A stretch of 64,000 bases of DNA, taken from assembly GCA_963695805.1 (NCBI GenBank), contig CAVOHV010000002.1:310001-374000 (forward strand). The letters run 5' to 3'. The number at the start of each line of letters is the position of its first letter. The stretch's first letter is position 1. Below, one piece after another: positions 54,772 through 63,706 of the stretch. Under the pieces are notes generated by a model. It did no database searches and was not told where the DNA came from. It saw only the letters and a list, made by a program, of their open reading frames with translations. The position numbers and the translations under genes are program-made. The DNA is from DASUPK01 sp963695805 (GTDB lineage: Bacteria > Actinomycetota > Thermoleophilia > Solirubrobacterales > 70-9).

Positions 54772-55959
54772 ATGAAACGGGTTGCGCCCACGGCGCACCC
54801 TCGCATCTTCGCCGCTATCGCGGCCGTCGCGGTGGCGCTGGTGGTGGGAATCGTCGTCGGCGGCCAGGTGAGCTTCGTCCGCGATGCGGTCGATGACGTC
54901 TTCGGCAACCCGGGCGAGAACGCGACGGCCCAGGCGATCGACGTCATCCACGACGACTATTTCCACACCGTCGATGAAGCGGACCTGGAGAACGCGTCAA
55001 TCGGGTCGATCATCGACCACGTCAAGAAGCGCTACCACGACCGGTTCTCCCATTACTTCACGCCTTCCGAGTACGACCGCTTCCAGCAGGGCGCGCGTCT
55101 CTCGGGGGTCGGGATCGCGGTGACCGAGGTCTCGCGGGGGCTGCGGGTCGCAACGGTCTACAAGGGCACCCCCGCCCGGGAGGCGGGCATCCAGCCGGGG
55201 GAGATCATCACCGGAGTCAACGGGCAGTCGATCGCCGGGAAAGATGCTGACGCGGTCACCAACCAAATCAGGGGGCCGGCCGGGACAAAGGTCACCCTCA
55301 CCGTGCTCGGGCGGGACGGGAAGAGCCGAGATGTGACCGTCACCCGTCGCGAGGTCGAGGTCCCCCAGGTCGCGGGCCATCTCGAGGACGTCGGCGGCAC
55401 CAAGCTCGGCTACGTGCGGCTCGCCGGATTCTTCCCCGGGGCGCACGACGAGCTGCGCAAGGAAGTCGAGCAGCTCTATTCGCAGGGCGCACAGGGGATG
55501 GTGCTCGACCTCCGGGGGAACGGTGGCGGCCTGCTCACGGAGGCGGTGCTGGTGTCGAGCATCTTCGTTCCCGATGGCACGATCGTCTCGACGCACGGGC
55601 GCACTCAGAGCACCAGGACCTTCGATGCGACGGGCGATGCGCTGCCGCGCCATCCGATGGTCGTCTTGATCAACGGCGACACCGCGTCCGCCTCGGAGAT
55701 CGTCACGGCCGCGCTCGAGGAGTCGGGCCTGGCGACCGTGGTCGGGACAACCTCCTTCGGCAAGGGAACGTTCCAGGAGGTGATCCCGCTGAACAACGGC
55801 GGCGCGCTCGACCTCACGGTGGGGGAGTATCTGACTCGTGATGGGACCTCGATCAACGGCACCGGGATCGCCCCGCAGGTGAGGGCGAAGGACAACCCCA
55901 AGACGAAGCCCGACGAGGGCCGCGCGCGAGCGCTCCAGGTGCTGGCCCAGCAGCTCTGA
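54772..55959 (+). CDS. C-terminal processing (S41) protease
   Basis: 395 residues. An N-terminal membrane anchor (IFAAIAAVAVALVVGIVVGG), a PDZ domain (VYKGTPAREAGIQPGEIITG, VNGQSIAGKDADAV) and the tail-specific protease core: the nucleophile Ser is in INGDTASASEIVTAALEESG and the general-base Lys in TTSFGKGTFQEVIPL. Such Ser-Lys proteases trim C-termini of envelope proteins. The first codons (KRVAPTAHPR) are encoded by a copy of the dispersed hairpin repeat. Its stop is overlapped by the probable CTG start of the next gene. Association with ftsEX is common in bacteria. Confidence 0.92.
   Translation: MKRVAPTAHPRIFAAIAAVAVALVVGIVVGGQVSFVRDAVDDVFGNPGENATAQAIDVIHDDYFHTVDEADLENASIGSIIDHVKKRYHDRFSHYFTPSEYDRFQQGARLSGVGIAVTEVSRGLRVATVYKGTPAREAGIQPGEIITGVNGQSIAGKDADAVTNQIRGPAGTKVTLTVLGRDGKSRDVTVTRREVEVPQVAGHLEDVGGTKLGYVRLAGFFPGAHDELRKEVEQLYSQGAQGMVLDLRGNGGGLLTEAVLVSSIFVPDGTIVSTHGRTQSTRTFDATGDALPRHPMVVLINGDTASASEIVTAALEESGLATVVGTTSFGKGTFQEVIPLNNGGALDLTVGEYLTRDGTSINGTGIAPQVRAKDNPKTKPDEGRARALQVLAQQL
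54775..54804 (+). repeat. Dispersed hairpin repeat, copy 2 (inside the ctpA 5' coding end)
   Basis: 28 of 30 bases match copy 1 at 9931; the two differences fall in the loop (CAC instead of TGC) between GCGCC and GGCGC. It starts right after the ATG of the S41 protease gene and so encodes its residues 2-11. Confidence 0.7.
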
Positions 55960-57695
55960 CCTCGGCGCCCGCAGCCGAGAGGCGCGTCGTCCTCGTCTCC
56001 AAGCGGGGTCGGTTCCTGGTCGGCGAGTTGCTCTTCGAGCGCGGCGGCCGCGTCGAGCTCGGAGGTGGGCGCCGGGCTGCGACGCCCGGGCGGATGGCTC
56101 TGGTGGAGCTCGGCCAGGGTCGTGGCCGCGCCAGGGTGGTCCAGGAGCTCGGCGATCCCGGCCTGGCAGCCGACGTGATCGAGGCGCTGCTCGCCGATCG
56201 CGACGTGCGGGTTGGCTTCGGGCGGAGGGTGGAGGATGAGGCCGCCGGCGCGGCGGCCTCGGCGCGCGATCTCGACTTCGATCGCCGCGACATCCGTGGT
56301 CTCCCGACCTTCACGGTCGATCCCGCGAGCGCCCACGACTTCGACGATGCGGTGTCTGCGTCGAGGACGAAGCGCGGCTTTCGCCTCTGGATTCACATCG
56401 CCGATGTCGCCGCCCACGTTCGCCCGGGCGGCGCTCTCGAGAAGGAGGCGCGCCGCCGAGCCAATTCCACCTACGTCCCGGGTCGGGTCGCGCCGATGCT
56501 GCCGCAGGTCCTCTCGAGCGACGCCTGCAGCCTGGTTCCCGATCAGGACCGGCTCTCGGTCACCTCCGAGATCGAGATCTCGGAGACCGGCGAGCCGCTG
56601 TCGGCGAACTTCTACCGCAGCCTGATGCGCTCGGATTCCCGCCTCAACTACGAGCAGCTCGACGAGATCTTCGCCGGCAGGGCGAGGCCGCCGGAGCGGA
56701 TCGCCGAGCCGCTGGCCATTGCCCGGGAGGCCGCCGCGGCCCTGGCGGGGCGCCGGCCGCGCGCCTCGCTCGAGGTGGAGAGCTCCGAGCCCGAGTTCCG
56801 TTTCGAGGACCGCCAGGTCGTCGGAGCCCACTCGGTGGCGCAGACCGAGGCCCACCGCTTGATCGAGCACCTCATGGTCCTCACCAACGAGCGGGTCGCG
56901 GACCTGCTCGAGCGCCGGCGGATTCCGACCCTCTACAGAGTCCACGAGCAGCCCGATCCCGAGCGGATCCGCTGGCTGATCGAGCAGCTGGCGGCGCTCG
57001 ACATCCCGACGCCGCCCCTTCCGGACACGATCTCGCCCCAGCAGGCCGGCGAGCTGGCGGGTGAGGCGAGCCGGCTGGTCACCCGAGAGGCGGAGCGCCG
57101 CCGCCACGGACGCGAGGCGTATACATCGCTTGTGCTTCGCTCGCTGAAGCAGGCCCACTATTCCGATCGCAACCTCGGCCACGCCGGGCTGGGCAGTCCC
57201 GCCTACTGCCACTTCACCTCGCCCATCCGCCGCTACCCCGACCTGATCGTGCACCGCGGACTGCTCTCCGCCATCGGAGCGGGGGAGGAGGCGCCGCGCG
57301 CCGATCGCCTCGCGGAGCTGGGCGCTCACTGCTCGGACCGTGAGCGCGACGCAACTCGTCTCGAGCGCAACGCCGACTCGGTCTGCGCGTGCTTCCTGCT
57401 GGAGAGGGAGCTCTTCGAGCGCGGTCCCGACACCCGCTTCGAGGGCGAGGTGTCAGGAGTGGTGGGGGCAGGGGCGTTCGTCCGCTTCGGCGGTGCGCTC
57501 GCGGACGTCTACGAGGGCTTCCTGCCCGCCCGGCGGATCGGAGGACGGGAGCGCTACGACTTGGATCCGACCGAGACGATGCTCGTCGGCGGGCGCGGCG
57601 GTGACGCGGTTCGGATCGGCGACCCGGTGAGGGTGACGGTCGATCGGGTCGAGGCCCCGCGTGGCCGCGTCGACCTGCTCCCCGTGGAGTCGTGA
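55956..57695 (+). CDS. RNB-domain 3'-5' exoribonuclease (RNase R/II-like), probable CTG start
   Basis: About 579 residues from CTG, or 555 from the TTG at 56028. The catalytic RNB motif FTVDPASAHDFDDAVSAS has the four Asp that hold Mg, with HFTSPIRRYPDLIVHRGL near the C-terminal part; an S1-like RNA-binding domain ends the protein (FEGEVSGVVGAGAFVRFGGA). The cold-shock N-domains of full RNase R are largely missing. Sequence before the TTG (RRVVLVSKRGRFLVGELLFE) looks like genuine N-terminal barrel, so the CTG overlapping the ctpA TGA as CTGA is preferred. It is followed directly by smpB; RNase R degrades mRNAs released by tmRNA, which suits the pairing. Confidence 0.86.
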   Translation: MTSAPAAERRVVLVSKRGRFLVGELLFERGGRVELGGGRRAATPGRMALVELGQGRGRARVVQELGDPGLAADVIEALLADRDVRVGFGRRVEDEAAGAAASARDLDFDRRDIRGLPTFTVDPASAHDFDDAVSASRTKRGFRLWIHIADVAAHVRPGGALEKEARRRANSTYVPGRVAPMLPQVLSSDACSLVPDQDRLSVTSEIEISETGEPLSANFYRSLMRSDSRLNYEQLDEIFAGRARPPERIAEPLAIAREAAAALAGRRPRASLEVESSEPEFRFEDRQVVGAHSVAQTEAHRLIEHLMVLTNERVADLLERRRIPTLYRVHEQPDPERIRWLIEQLAALDIPTPPLPDTISPQQAGELAGEASRLVTREAERRRHGREAYTSLVLRSLKQAHYSDRNLGHAGLGSPAYCHFTSPIRRYPDLIVHRGLLSAIGAGEEAPRADRLAELGAHCSDRERDATRLERNADSVCACFLLERELFERGPDTRFEGEVSGVVGAGAFVRFGGALADVYEGFLPARRIGGRERYDLDPTETMLVGGRGGDAVRIGDPVRVTVDRVEAPRGRVDLLPVES

Positions 57696-58183
57696 TGGCG
57701 AAGAAGGGCTCGAAAGGTCCCAGGGCTCCGGTCAGCGGCGACGTCGCGACGAACCGGCGCGCGCGCCATAAGTTCCAGTTGCTGGAGAGGATGGAGGCCG
57801 GAATCGAGCTGCAGGGCAGCGAGGTGAAATCGCTGCGCGACGGCAAGGCCCAGATCAACGAGGCCTATGCGGTGGTCGACGGGGGAGAGGTCTGGCTCCG
57901 CGGCGCCCACATCCCTCCATACCTGCCGGCTTCCGACCAGAACCACGATCCGGACAGGCCCCGCAAGCTGCTCCTCCACCGGCGGGAGATCGAGCGGCTG
58001 ATCGGCAAGACGGCCGAGCGAGGCCTGACCATGATCCCAACGCGCATCTACTTCAAGGGTCCGAGGGCGAAAGTCGAGCTCGCTCTCGCCAAGGGCAAGG
58101 AGGGTCGCGACAGGCGCCGGGAGATCGCCGACCGAGACGTCCGGCGGGAGGTCGAGCGCGATTTCAAGCAGAGGCTCGGCTGA
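57695..58183 (+). CDS. smpB: SsrA-binding protein SmpB
   Basis: 162 residues. VATNRRARHKFQLLERMEAG, LQGSEVKSLRDGKAQINEAY, ISPY-like region HIPPYLPASDQNHDPDRPRK and RKLLLHRREIERLIGK are standard SmpB. It carries tmRNA into the ribosome; its basic C-terminal tail (EGRDRRREIADRDVRREVER) reads the empty mRNA channel. The start overlaps the upstream stop (TGATG). The tmRNA gene is in this window too, 5.1 kb downstream. Confidence 0.95.
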   Translation: MAKKGSKGPRAPVSGDVATNRRARHKFQLLERMEAGIELQGSEVKSLRDGKAQINEAYAVVDGGEVWLRGAHIPPYLPASDQNHDPDRPRKLLLHRREIERLIGKTAERGLTMIPTRIYFKGPRAKVELALAKGKEGRDRRREIADRDVRREVERDFKQRLG

Positions 58184-58222
58184 AGGTCGCCCGACGCTTC
58201 AGCTGAACAAGCTTTTATGCAA

Positions 58223-58245
58223 GGGGGCGCCGCTAGGCGCCACCC
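58223..58245 (+). terminator. GC hairpin after smpB
   Basis: GGG-GGCGCC pairs with GGCGCC-a-CCC around a GCTA loop, nine pairs with one bulge, 40 bp after the smpB stop. No T-run follows. It is followed by a second hairpin, so it may be part of a regulatory leader instead of a pure terminator. Confidence 0.5.
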
Positions 58246-58267
58246 GTCCGATACTGGGAGGACATAG

Positions 58268-58305
58268 CCCAACGCACGAGAACGGATTCCCGTGCGAACA
58301 TTGGG
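58268..58305 (+). promoter_or_regulatory. Leader hairpin before the coiled-coil/HhH gene
   Basis: CCCAA-CGCACG (58268-58278) pairs with CGTGCG-aaca-TTGGG (58291-58305), 11 pairs with a 4-nt bulge on the 3' side and a 12-nt loop. It ends 8 bp before the ATG at 58313 and would hide the translation start. No known riboswitch class is recognised. Confidence 0.4.
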
Positions 58306-58312
58306 CGCGCCG

Positions 58313-61138
58313 ATGCCTGTTGGAATCGACACCAGCACCGTCACCGACTTCATCAACGACAACCCGGGTGAGGCCTACGGGATCGCCGGGGCGATTGTCC
58401 TGCTGCTCGTCCTCTTCTTGCTGGTGCGCCGTCGCCGCGCCAACGAGGCCGACGGCGCCGGGGCCGCGGCAGGCGCCGGGGCTCAGCTCTCGCGCAAGGA
58501 TGCCCGCCGCGCCAAGAAGGAGGAGAAGGCGATGGTGAGGGCCGAGGCCAAGTCCGCGAAGGAGCGGAAGAAGTCCGAGGCCAAGCAGGCGAAGGTCGAC
58601 GCCAAGCAGGCGAAGGTCGACGCCAAGCAGGCGAAGGTCGACGCCAAGGCCGAGAAGAGTGCGGCGAAGGCCGAGGCGAAGTCCCCCAAGAAGACGAAGG
58701 GAGAGGACACCGAGAAGCTGGAGGCGCAGGAGCCCGACACGGAGGTCCAGGCCGAGGCCGATGGAGAGAAGCGCAAGCTCAGCCGGAAGGAGAGGCGGGA
58801 GCAGCGGAAGGCGACGCGTAAGCAGTCTTCCGAGGAGAAGAAGCGGGCGGAGGAGAAGGACCGGGCCGCCTGGGAGGAGGAGCGAAGGCGCCGGCGCGAG
58901 GAGCGCCAGAAGCGTAAGGAGGACCGACAGCAGCAGAAGGCGGCACGCAAGGGCGAACCCGTTCCCGAGCTGGAGGAGGAGACCGAGCCCGAGGAGCAGA
59001 TGGCGGAACCCGAGGAGCAGGAGGAGAGCGCGCCCGAGCCCCTGGCAGCCCAGGCCACGGAGGGGGATGCCGCTGAGAAGTCGACGATACTCGCCTCCGC
59101 GCTCGGGCTCGCCGAGGGCGAGAAGCAGAACGGCGAGGGCGAGGCGACGGAACAGGCCGCGGTCGCCGACGTCAACCATGACGGTGAGGGCGTCAGTGAG
59201 ATGCCGAAGGAGCCGGTGGCCGAGGCCGTCGAGGAGCCGGAGCCCGAGCCCGAGCCGGAGCCGGAGCCGGAGCTCGAGCCCGAGCCGGAGCCGGAGTTCG
59301 AGCCCGAGCCGGAACCCGAGCTCGAGCCCGAGCCGGAGCCGTCGCCGAGCTCCCAGAGGGTCCCGCCCGGCACCGGGCCCGAGTACGAGGCGCCGGATGA
59401 ACCGGCCCTCACCCCGCTTGCCCCCGAGCCGGAGACCGCGCCCGGCGGCTTTGCGGCGACCTCGTCCGAGGATGCCCTCGCCCAGCCCTCGGCACCGGCA
59501 CCGGAGGAGGAGGACGAGGAGGAGCCAGCCGCTCTGGAGCCCGTCGACATCTCCCCCCCGACCGAGGGCGCCACCTCGCTCCAGGCCCAGATCGACGCCC
59601 TGGCGCGGGAGGAAGAGGGCGCCACTCAGACGCCCGAGGCACCACCGGCCGAGCCGCCTGCCGATGAGCCGCCGGCGCCCGAGCCACTCGTGTCAGAGCC
59701 ACCCGTGTCCGAGCCGTCCGCACCTGAGCCCGTGGAAGCCGAGGCGACGCTGCCCCAGGACCTGCCCCCGGACGTTTCACCCGCGCGGCCCTTTGACGCG
59801 CCGCCCGAGCCGGCCTCAGCCGAGCCGCCGGCCCCGGAGCCCTTTGTCTCCGAGCCTCCCGCCGCCGAGCCGCCGGCGTTGTCGGACGAGGAGGAGGAGC
59901 GGGTGGAGCGAGCGGTCGAGGAGCGCCTGGCGCGAGCCGAGCAGCTCGAGCGCCAGTCCGAGGATCGCACCAAGCGCGCCGAGGAGGAGACCGAGCAGCT
60001 GATCCGGATGGCTGCGGAGCAGGCTCGTCGCCAGGCCGAAGAGGAGGCCCGCCAGACCGTCGAGCAGAGGGTCAAGGAGGAGGCCGATCGCCTGCGCAGG
60101 GAGGCCGAGGAGCGGGCTCGTGAGGAGTCCGAGCGCGTCCGGCGCGAGGTCGAGGAGCGAACCCGGGAGGCGATCGAGCAGGCGCGCCGCGAGGCCGACG
60201 CGCGCGTCGCCGAGGCCTCCGAGCAGGCCCGCCGGGAGGCCGAGGAGCGGGTCAGCGCGGAGGCGGAGGAAAGGCTTGGCCTCGATGCCACCCGACTCCA
60301 GCGCGAGGCCGAGGAGCGCACCCGTGCCGAAACCGATGTCGAGCAGCAGTACCTCTCGAGCGCGGTGGAGGAGGCCGAGGCCCGCCTGCACGCGGAGCGC
60401 GCGGATCGCGAGCGCGCGATGGAGGACGCCTACAAACGGCTCGAGGAGATCGAGAAGCGAGCCCAGGATGCCGAAGAGCGCGCAGCCCGCGCCGAGCGCC
60501 TGGCACAGCTCAAGGTCGAGGAGGCCGAGCGCGAGCGCCGGCTGCGCGAGGTGCTCGAGCGCGTCAGTGCAGCCGAGGAACGGGCCAAGGAGGCCGAGCG
60601 CAAGGCCCGCGAGGCCGAGGCCGCAGCGGCCAGCAGTATCCGTGCCGCCCGCGGCACTGCCCCACCGCAGGAGCCCACTCCGCCGCTCCCACCATCGCCC
60701 AAAGCTTCAACGCCTCCGCCGCCGCCCGCACCGGAGCCCTCGGCAGCCTCGCCGCCCTCGCCTCCCGCGGCATCGGAGAGCCCTCAGACCGAAGGCGAGG
60801 ACGAGGGTGGCGGCGGGATCCTGGGTCGCACCGTCGGCGCGATTCTCGGCACCGGTTCGGGCCGCGAGGGGACCGAGGAAGAGGTGAATGAGGGGGTTGT
60901 CTCGCAGGATGAGCCCGAGCGCGGCCGGGTTGAGACCGTCGCGGCCGGCGATCGGGTCGACCTGAACAGCGCCACCTTCGAAGATCTTCGCGAGCTCGGC
61001 TTCTCGGTCACGCAGGCGACGCGGGTGATCACCCACCGCGAGCGCCAGCACGGCTTCAAGTCCGTCGACGACCTGGCCGACGTCCGCGGGATGCCGGGCG
61101 AATTCCTGACCGAAGTCAGGAACAGGCTGACGCTCTAG
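58313..61138 (+). CDS. Membrane-anchored coiled-coil protein with C-terminal helix-hairpin-helix domain
   Basis: 941 residues. A short outside segment, one membrane helix near residues 22-42 (GIAGAIVLLLVLFLLVRRRR), a Lys/Ala/Glu-rich region with three exact AKQAKVD heptads, an acidic Pro-Glu region near 305-350, a Pro/Glu/Ala linker, then about 230 residues of Arg/Glu-rich coiled-coil (around 525-770), a Pro-rich hinge and a C-terminal domain VDLNSATFEDLRELGFSVTQ, then ITHRERQHGFKSVDDLADVR. The last part is the ComEA-type helix-hairpin-helix that binds DNA non-specifically. With the HhH in the cytoplasm it could tether the chromosome to the membrane; this is inference. Confidence 0.7.
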   Translation: MPVGIDTSTVTDFINDNPGEAYGIAGAIVLLLVLFLLVRRRRANEADGAGAAAGAGAQLSRKDARRAKKEEKAMVRAEAKSAKERKKSEAKQAKVDAKQAKVDAKQAKVDAKAEKSAAKAEAKSPKKTKGEDTEKLEAQEPDTEVQAEADGEKRKLSRKERREQRKATRKQSSEEKKRAEEKDRAAWEEERRRRREERQKRKEDRQQQKAARKGEPVPELEEETEPEEQMAEPEEQEESAPEPLAAQATEGDAAEKSTILASALGLAEGEKQNGEGEATEQAAVADVNHDGEGVSEMPKEPVAEAVEEPEPEPEPEPEPELEPEPEPEFEPEPEPELEPEPEPSPSSQRVPPGTGPEYEAPDEPALTPLAPEPETAPGGFAATSSEDALAQPSAPAPEEEDEEEPAALEPVDISPPTEGATSLQAQIDALAREEEGATQTPEAPPAEPPADEPPAPEPLVSEPPVSEPSAPEPVEAEATLPQDLPPDVSPARPFDAPPEPASAEPPAPEPFVSEPPAAEPPALSDEEEERVERAVEERLARAEQLERQSEDRTKRAEEETEQLIRMAAEQARRQAEEEARQTVEQRVKEEADRLRREAEERAREESERVRREVEERTREAIEQARREADARVAEASEQARREAEERVSAEAEERLGLDATRLQREAEERTRAETDVEQQYLSSAVEEAEARLHAERADRERAMEDAYKRLEEIEKRAQDAEERAARAERLAQLKVEEAERERRLREVLERVSAAEERAKEAERKAREAEAAAASSIRAARGTAPPQEPTPPLPPSPKASTPPPPPAPEPSAASPPSPPAASESPQTEGEDEGGGGILGRTVGAILGTGSGREGTEEEVNEGVVSQDEPERGRVETVAAGDRVDLNSATFEDLRELGFSVTQATRVITHRERQHGFKSVDDLADVRGMPGEFLTEVRNRLTL
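58580..58642 (+). repeat. Three exact 21-bp tandem repeats within the coiled-coil gene
   Basis: GCCAAGCAGGCGAAGGTCGA followed by C occurs three times without change, each encoding the heptad AKQAKVD. Identity at the DNA level points to recent slippage, so copy number may differ among strains. Confidence 0.85.
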
Positions 61139-61992
61139 ACGTCGGAGAGCCCGCGCGGCAGGTGCGTCGCCGAGACGCCAACGGCCAGCGCGACGATCAG
61201 GGCGAGGTAGGTCACCGCCACGAGTACGCGCGTGCGCGTTGGGATCTGGTGATAGGCGCGCCCCTCAGGGGTGTTCCGGGCCTGCCAGCGGCGCCAGGTC
61301 TCCATGCCGCCGAGCAGGAGGATGAGGAGCACGATCGGGCTGGGGAAGAAGAAGGCCATCGCGATCAGCCCGGCGAATCCGGCGAGCCACACCCACGGGG
61401 AGAGGGCGGCCATTGCGCGGCCGCCGTCCAGCGGCAGGATCGGGAGCAGGTTGAAGAGGTTCAGGAAGAAGCCGATGAAGGCGAGCGCCTGCCAGAAGTG
61501 GCTCCCGGTCGCCAGCCAGATGCCGAGTGGCACCAGGGTCGCGATCGAGCCCAGGATGGGCCCCGCCAGGCCGACGCGTGCCTCCGCGCCCGCGTCGTCG
61601 CCCATCGACTTGGCCGAGATCACCGCGCCCAGGAATGGGATGAACATCGGGGCGGAGGCCTTGACCCCCTCGCGCCGCAGTTGGAAGACATGCCCGAGCT
61701 CATGCAGCAGCAGGAGCAGCACGAATCCGATCGAGAAGAGCCAGCCGAAGATCAGCTGGTAGGCGACGATCGAGACCAGCATCGAGCCCGAGGTCGTGAG
61801 GAGCTTCAGCTTCGGCAGGGCGAGGAGCAGGAGCTTCGCCTGAGAGCCGAGCTTCACGACGAACAGCCCGACGGCGGCCAGCGCAGCGCCGATGCGCTTC
61901 AGCGGCCCCTCACCGCGTCCCGAACCAGGGTGGATCGGCTCGATGTCGTGACCCGAGTCAGGGAGTCTCGTCGGCAGCTCGTGCGCTTCCAT
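61135..61992 (-). CDS. M50-family site-2-type intramembrane metalloprotease
   Basis: 285 residues. The zinc motif HELGH lies in a membrane helix (FVLLLLLHELGHVFQLRREG), and the third ligand Asp is in LFNLLPILPLDGGRAMAAL; about six membrane segments are predicted. There is no PDZ domain. Such proteases cut membrane-bound regulators, for instance anti-sigma factors. The two stops overlap by 4 bp with the coiled-coil gene. ATG 61992 is preferred over an upstream TTG (62004). Candidate substrates in the window include the membrane anti-sigma protein at 2531, by guess only. Confidence 0.88.
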   Translation of the reverse strand: MEAHELPTRLPDSGHDIEPIHPGSGRGEGPLKRIGAALAAVGLFVVKLGSQAKLLLLALPKLKLLTTSGSMLVSIVAYQLIFGWLFSIGFVLLLLLHELGHVFQLRREGVKASAPMFIPFLGAVISAKSMGDDAGAEARVGLAGPILGSIATLVPLGIWLATGSHFWQALAFIGFFLNLFNLLPILPLDGGRAMAALSPWVWLAGFAGLIAMAFFFPSPIVLLILLLGGMETWRRWQARNTPEGRAYHQIPTRTRVLVAVTYLALIVALAVGVSATHLPRGLSDV

Positions 61993-62091
61993 GTGCGAGA
62001 TCAACGTTAGCGCTGTGCCTTAGCGGTCCCTTACGGGACAGAGGCGTGGAACCGTCTCACCGCTACCAAGAAATTGGTACTGTCGCCGCCA

Positions 62092-63238
62092 GTGAGGAGA
62101 GCGCTTGCGGCAGCGGTCTTGGTGGGTGTGCTGGCGGTCCCGACGACTGCTGGTGCGATCACCTACGCGCCCGTCGATCAGCCCGGCCCTGCACTGAGCG
62201 TCTCGCAGGCCCAGCTCAACTCCTCCATGCAGTGCACGGACAACCTGGCGAGCACCACCAAGGCGCCCGTCCTCCTGGTCCACGGCACGGGCAGCAACCC
62301 GCCGCACAACTTCGGCTGGAACTGGGAGCCGGCGCTCGACGACCTCGGCATCCCCTGGTGCACGGTCGCACTGCCCGGGAACGGCCTCCTCGACATCCAG
62401 GACGCGGGCGAGTACGTCGTCAACGCGATTCGCACCATGTACGCGACGGCCGGCCGGAGGATCTCCATCATCGGCCACAGCCAGGGCGGCATGCTGCCAC
62501 GCTGGGTCTTCAGGTTCTGGCCGGACACTCGGGCGATGGTCGACGACGACATCGGCTTCGCCGCCAGCAACCACGGCACCACTGGCGCCGAGACCCTCTG
62601 CCAGATCCCGTGCGCGGCGGCGGACTGGCAGCAGAGCGACAAATCCCAGTTCATCGCAGCGCTCAACTCCTACCAGGAGACCTTCCCAGGAATCTCCTAC
62701 ACGGAGGTCTATAGCCACCTGGACGAGATCGTCACCCCGAACTCCGATGACACGGGCAGCTCGTCGGTCCACGGCGGCGGAGGCGCGATCACCAACGTGG
62801 GGATCCAGGACATCTGCCCGGCGGATCCCTCCGAGCACCTGGCGGTCGGCACGCAGGACTACGTCGCTTACGACCTGGCCGATCGATGCGCTCGAGCATC
62901 CCGGCCCCGCTGACCCGGCGCGCGCCCAGGCGAATGATCCGTCCATCTGCACTCCCGCGAAGCTGATGCCCGGGATCGATCCGGTCACCTACCTGACGGA
63001 CCTGGCGGCCTCTGCCGCCGACCTGGCGACCAACATGGCCACTGCCCCGACGGTGCCCGCCGAGCCGCCGCTCCGCTGCTACGTCACCGCGACTTGCCCA
63101 CCGTCCGGCGCTGTCGCCGACATGCCGTCCAAGGCCAAGGCGAAGTGCAAGCGAAAGCGCGGCCATCGCGCCGAGGCGAGCAACCGCCGCCACTGCAAGA
63201 AGCGCCATCAGGGCCGCCAGCCGCCCGCCAATCCCTGA
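62092..63238 (+). pseudogene. Secreted CalB-like lipase gene with a frameshift
   Basis: The first frame starts at GTG (signal RRALAAAVLVGVLAVPTTAG), holds VLLVHGTGSNPPHNFGWNWE and the nucleophile elbow IIGHSQGGMLPRWVFRFWPD, AASNHGTT and the Asp region YSHLDEIVTPNS, and ends at a TGA at about 62913 after YDLADRCARASRPR. The expected continuation IDALEHPGPADPARAQANDP and a Cys/Lys/Arg tail (AKCKRKRGHRAEASNRRHCK) is in the next frame, to 63238. The break is at about 62880, with one extra base relative to an intact gene. The paralogue at 25926 is unbroken. A TTG at 62074 is an alternative start. True mutation or sequence error cannot be told apart. Confidence 0.75.
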
Positions 63239-63274
63239 GCACGGTCGCGGCTACCATTCACCTGCACATAGCGC

Positions 63275-63634
63275 GGGGCCGAATCGGATTCGACTTGGTC
63301 ATCCGTGCGATCAGGTTGCAGGTCGAGGTTCCAGGAGGCCTCGTTAAACACCTGGACCAACCAATAAGTGCGGACCATGAGTTCGCCCTCGCGGCTTAGT
63401 TAGTAGCTAAGTAGTGAGCGTCGGCCCACCCGCGCCCGAGGGGTGGGGTCCCGGCGTCAGCATCGGGCTCACCCGGTCGGCCCGCCCCGACCGTCCGGGG
63501 AAATCGAAGGGGCTGTGCCCTCCGGCATCTCCCGCCGGCAGCGGAGGCCGAAGGGCGAGATCAAAAGCGCCGGCTAAACCTGTAGACACCGATCGTTCGT
63601 GGCCGAGGACGTGGCTTCGATGCCACCGGCTCCA
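63275..63634 (+). ncRNA. ssrA: Transfer-messenger RNA (tmRNA, 10Sa RNA)
   Basis: About 360 nt. The 5' end GGGGCCGAATCGGATTCGAC and the 3' end CGGCTCC-A form a 7-bp acceptor stem with one G.U. GCAGGTCGAGG and GCCTCGTTAAA flank the first pseudoknot, as in other tmRNAs. The resume codon is GCG at 63370, after ATAAGT, and the tag ADHEFALAA ends with TAG at 63397-63399, so trapped proteins receive A-ADHEFALAA. The T arm is GTGGC-TTCGAT-GCCAC, with a 6-nt loop by this pairing. CCA is not encoded. With SmpB at 57695, the rescue system is complete. Confidence 0.93.
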
Positions 63635-63706
63635 TTTCCCACCGCACCGGTAGGCTGACCCGACCGCGGCCAGGATTGGCCGAGACTGGAAAGAGGGGGA
63701 CAGGCA

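Noticed and set aside
59230..59350. Glu-Pro repeat run as a possible CRISPR-like or minisatellite array
   Set aside because: It is in-frame coding repeat of Pro-Glu without spacers; no CRISPR array or cas gene is present in the window.
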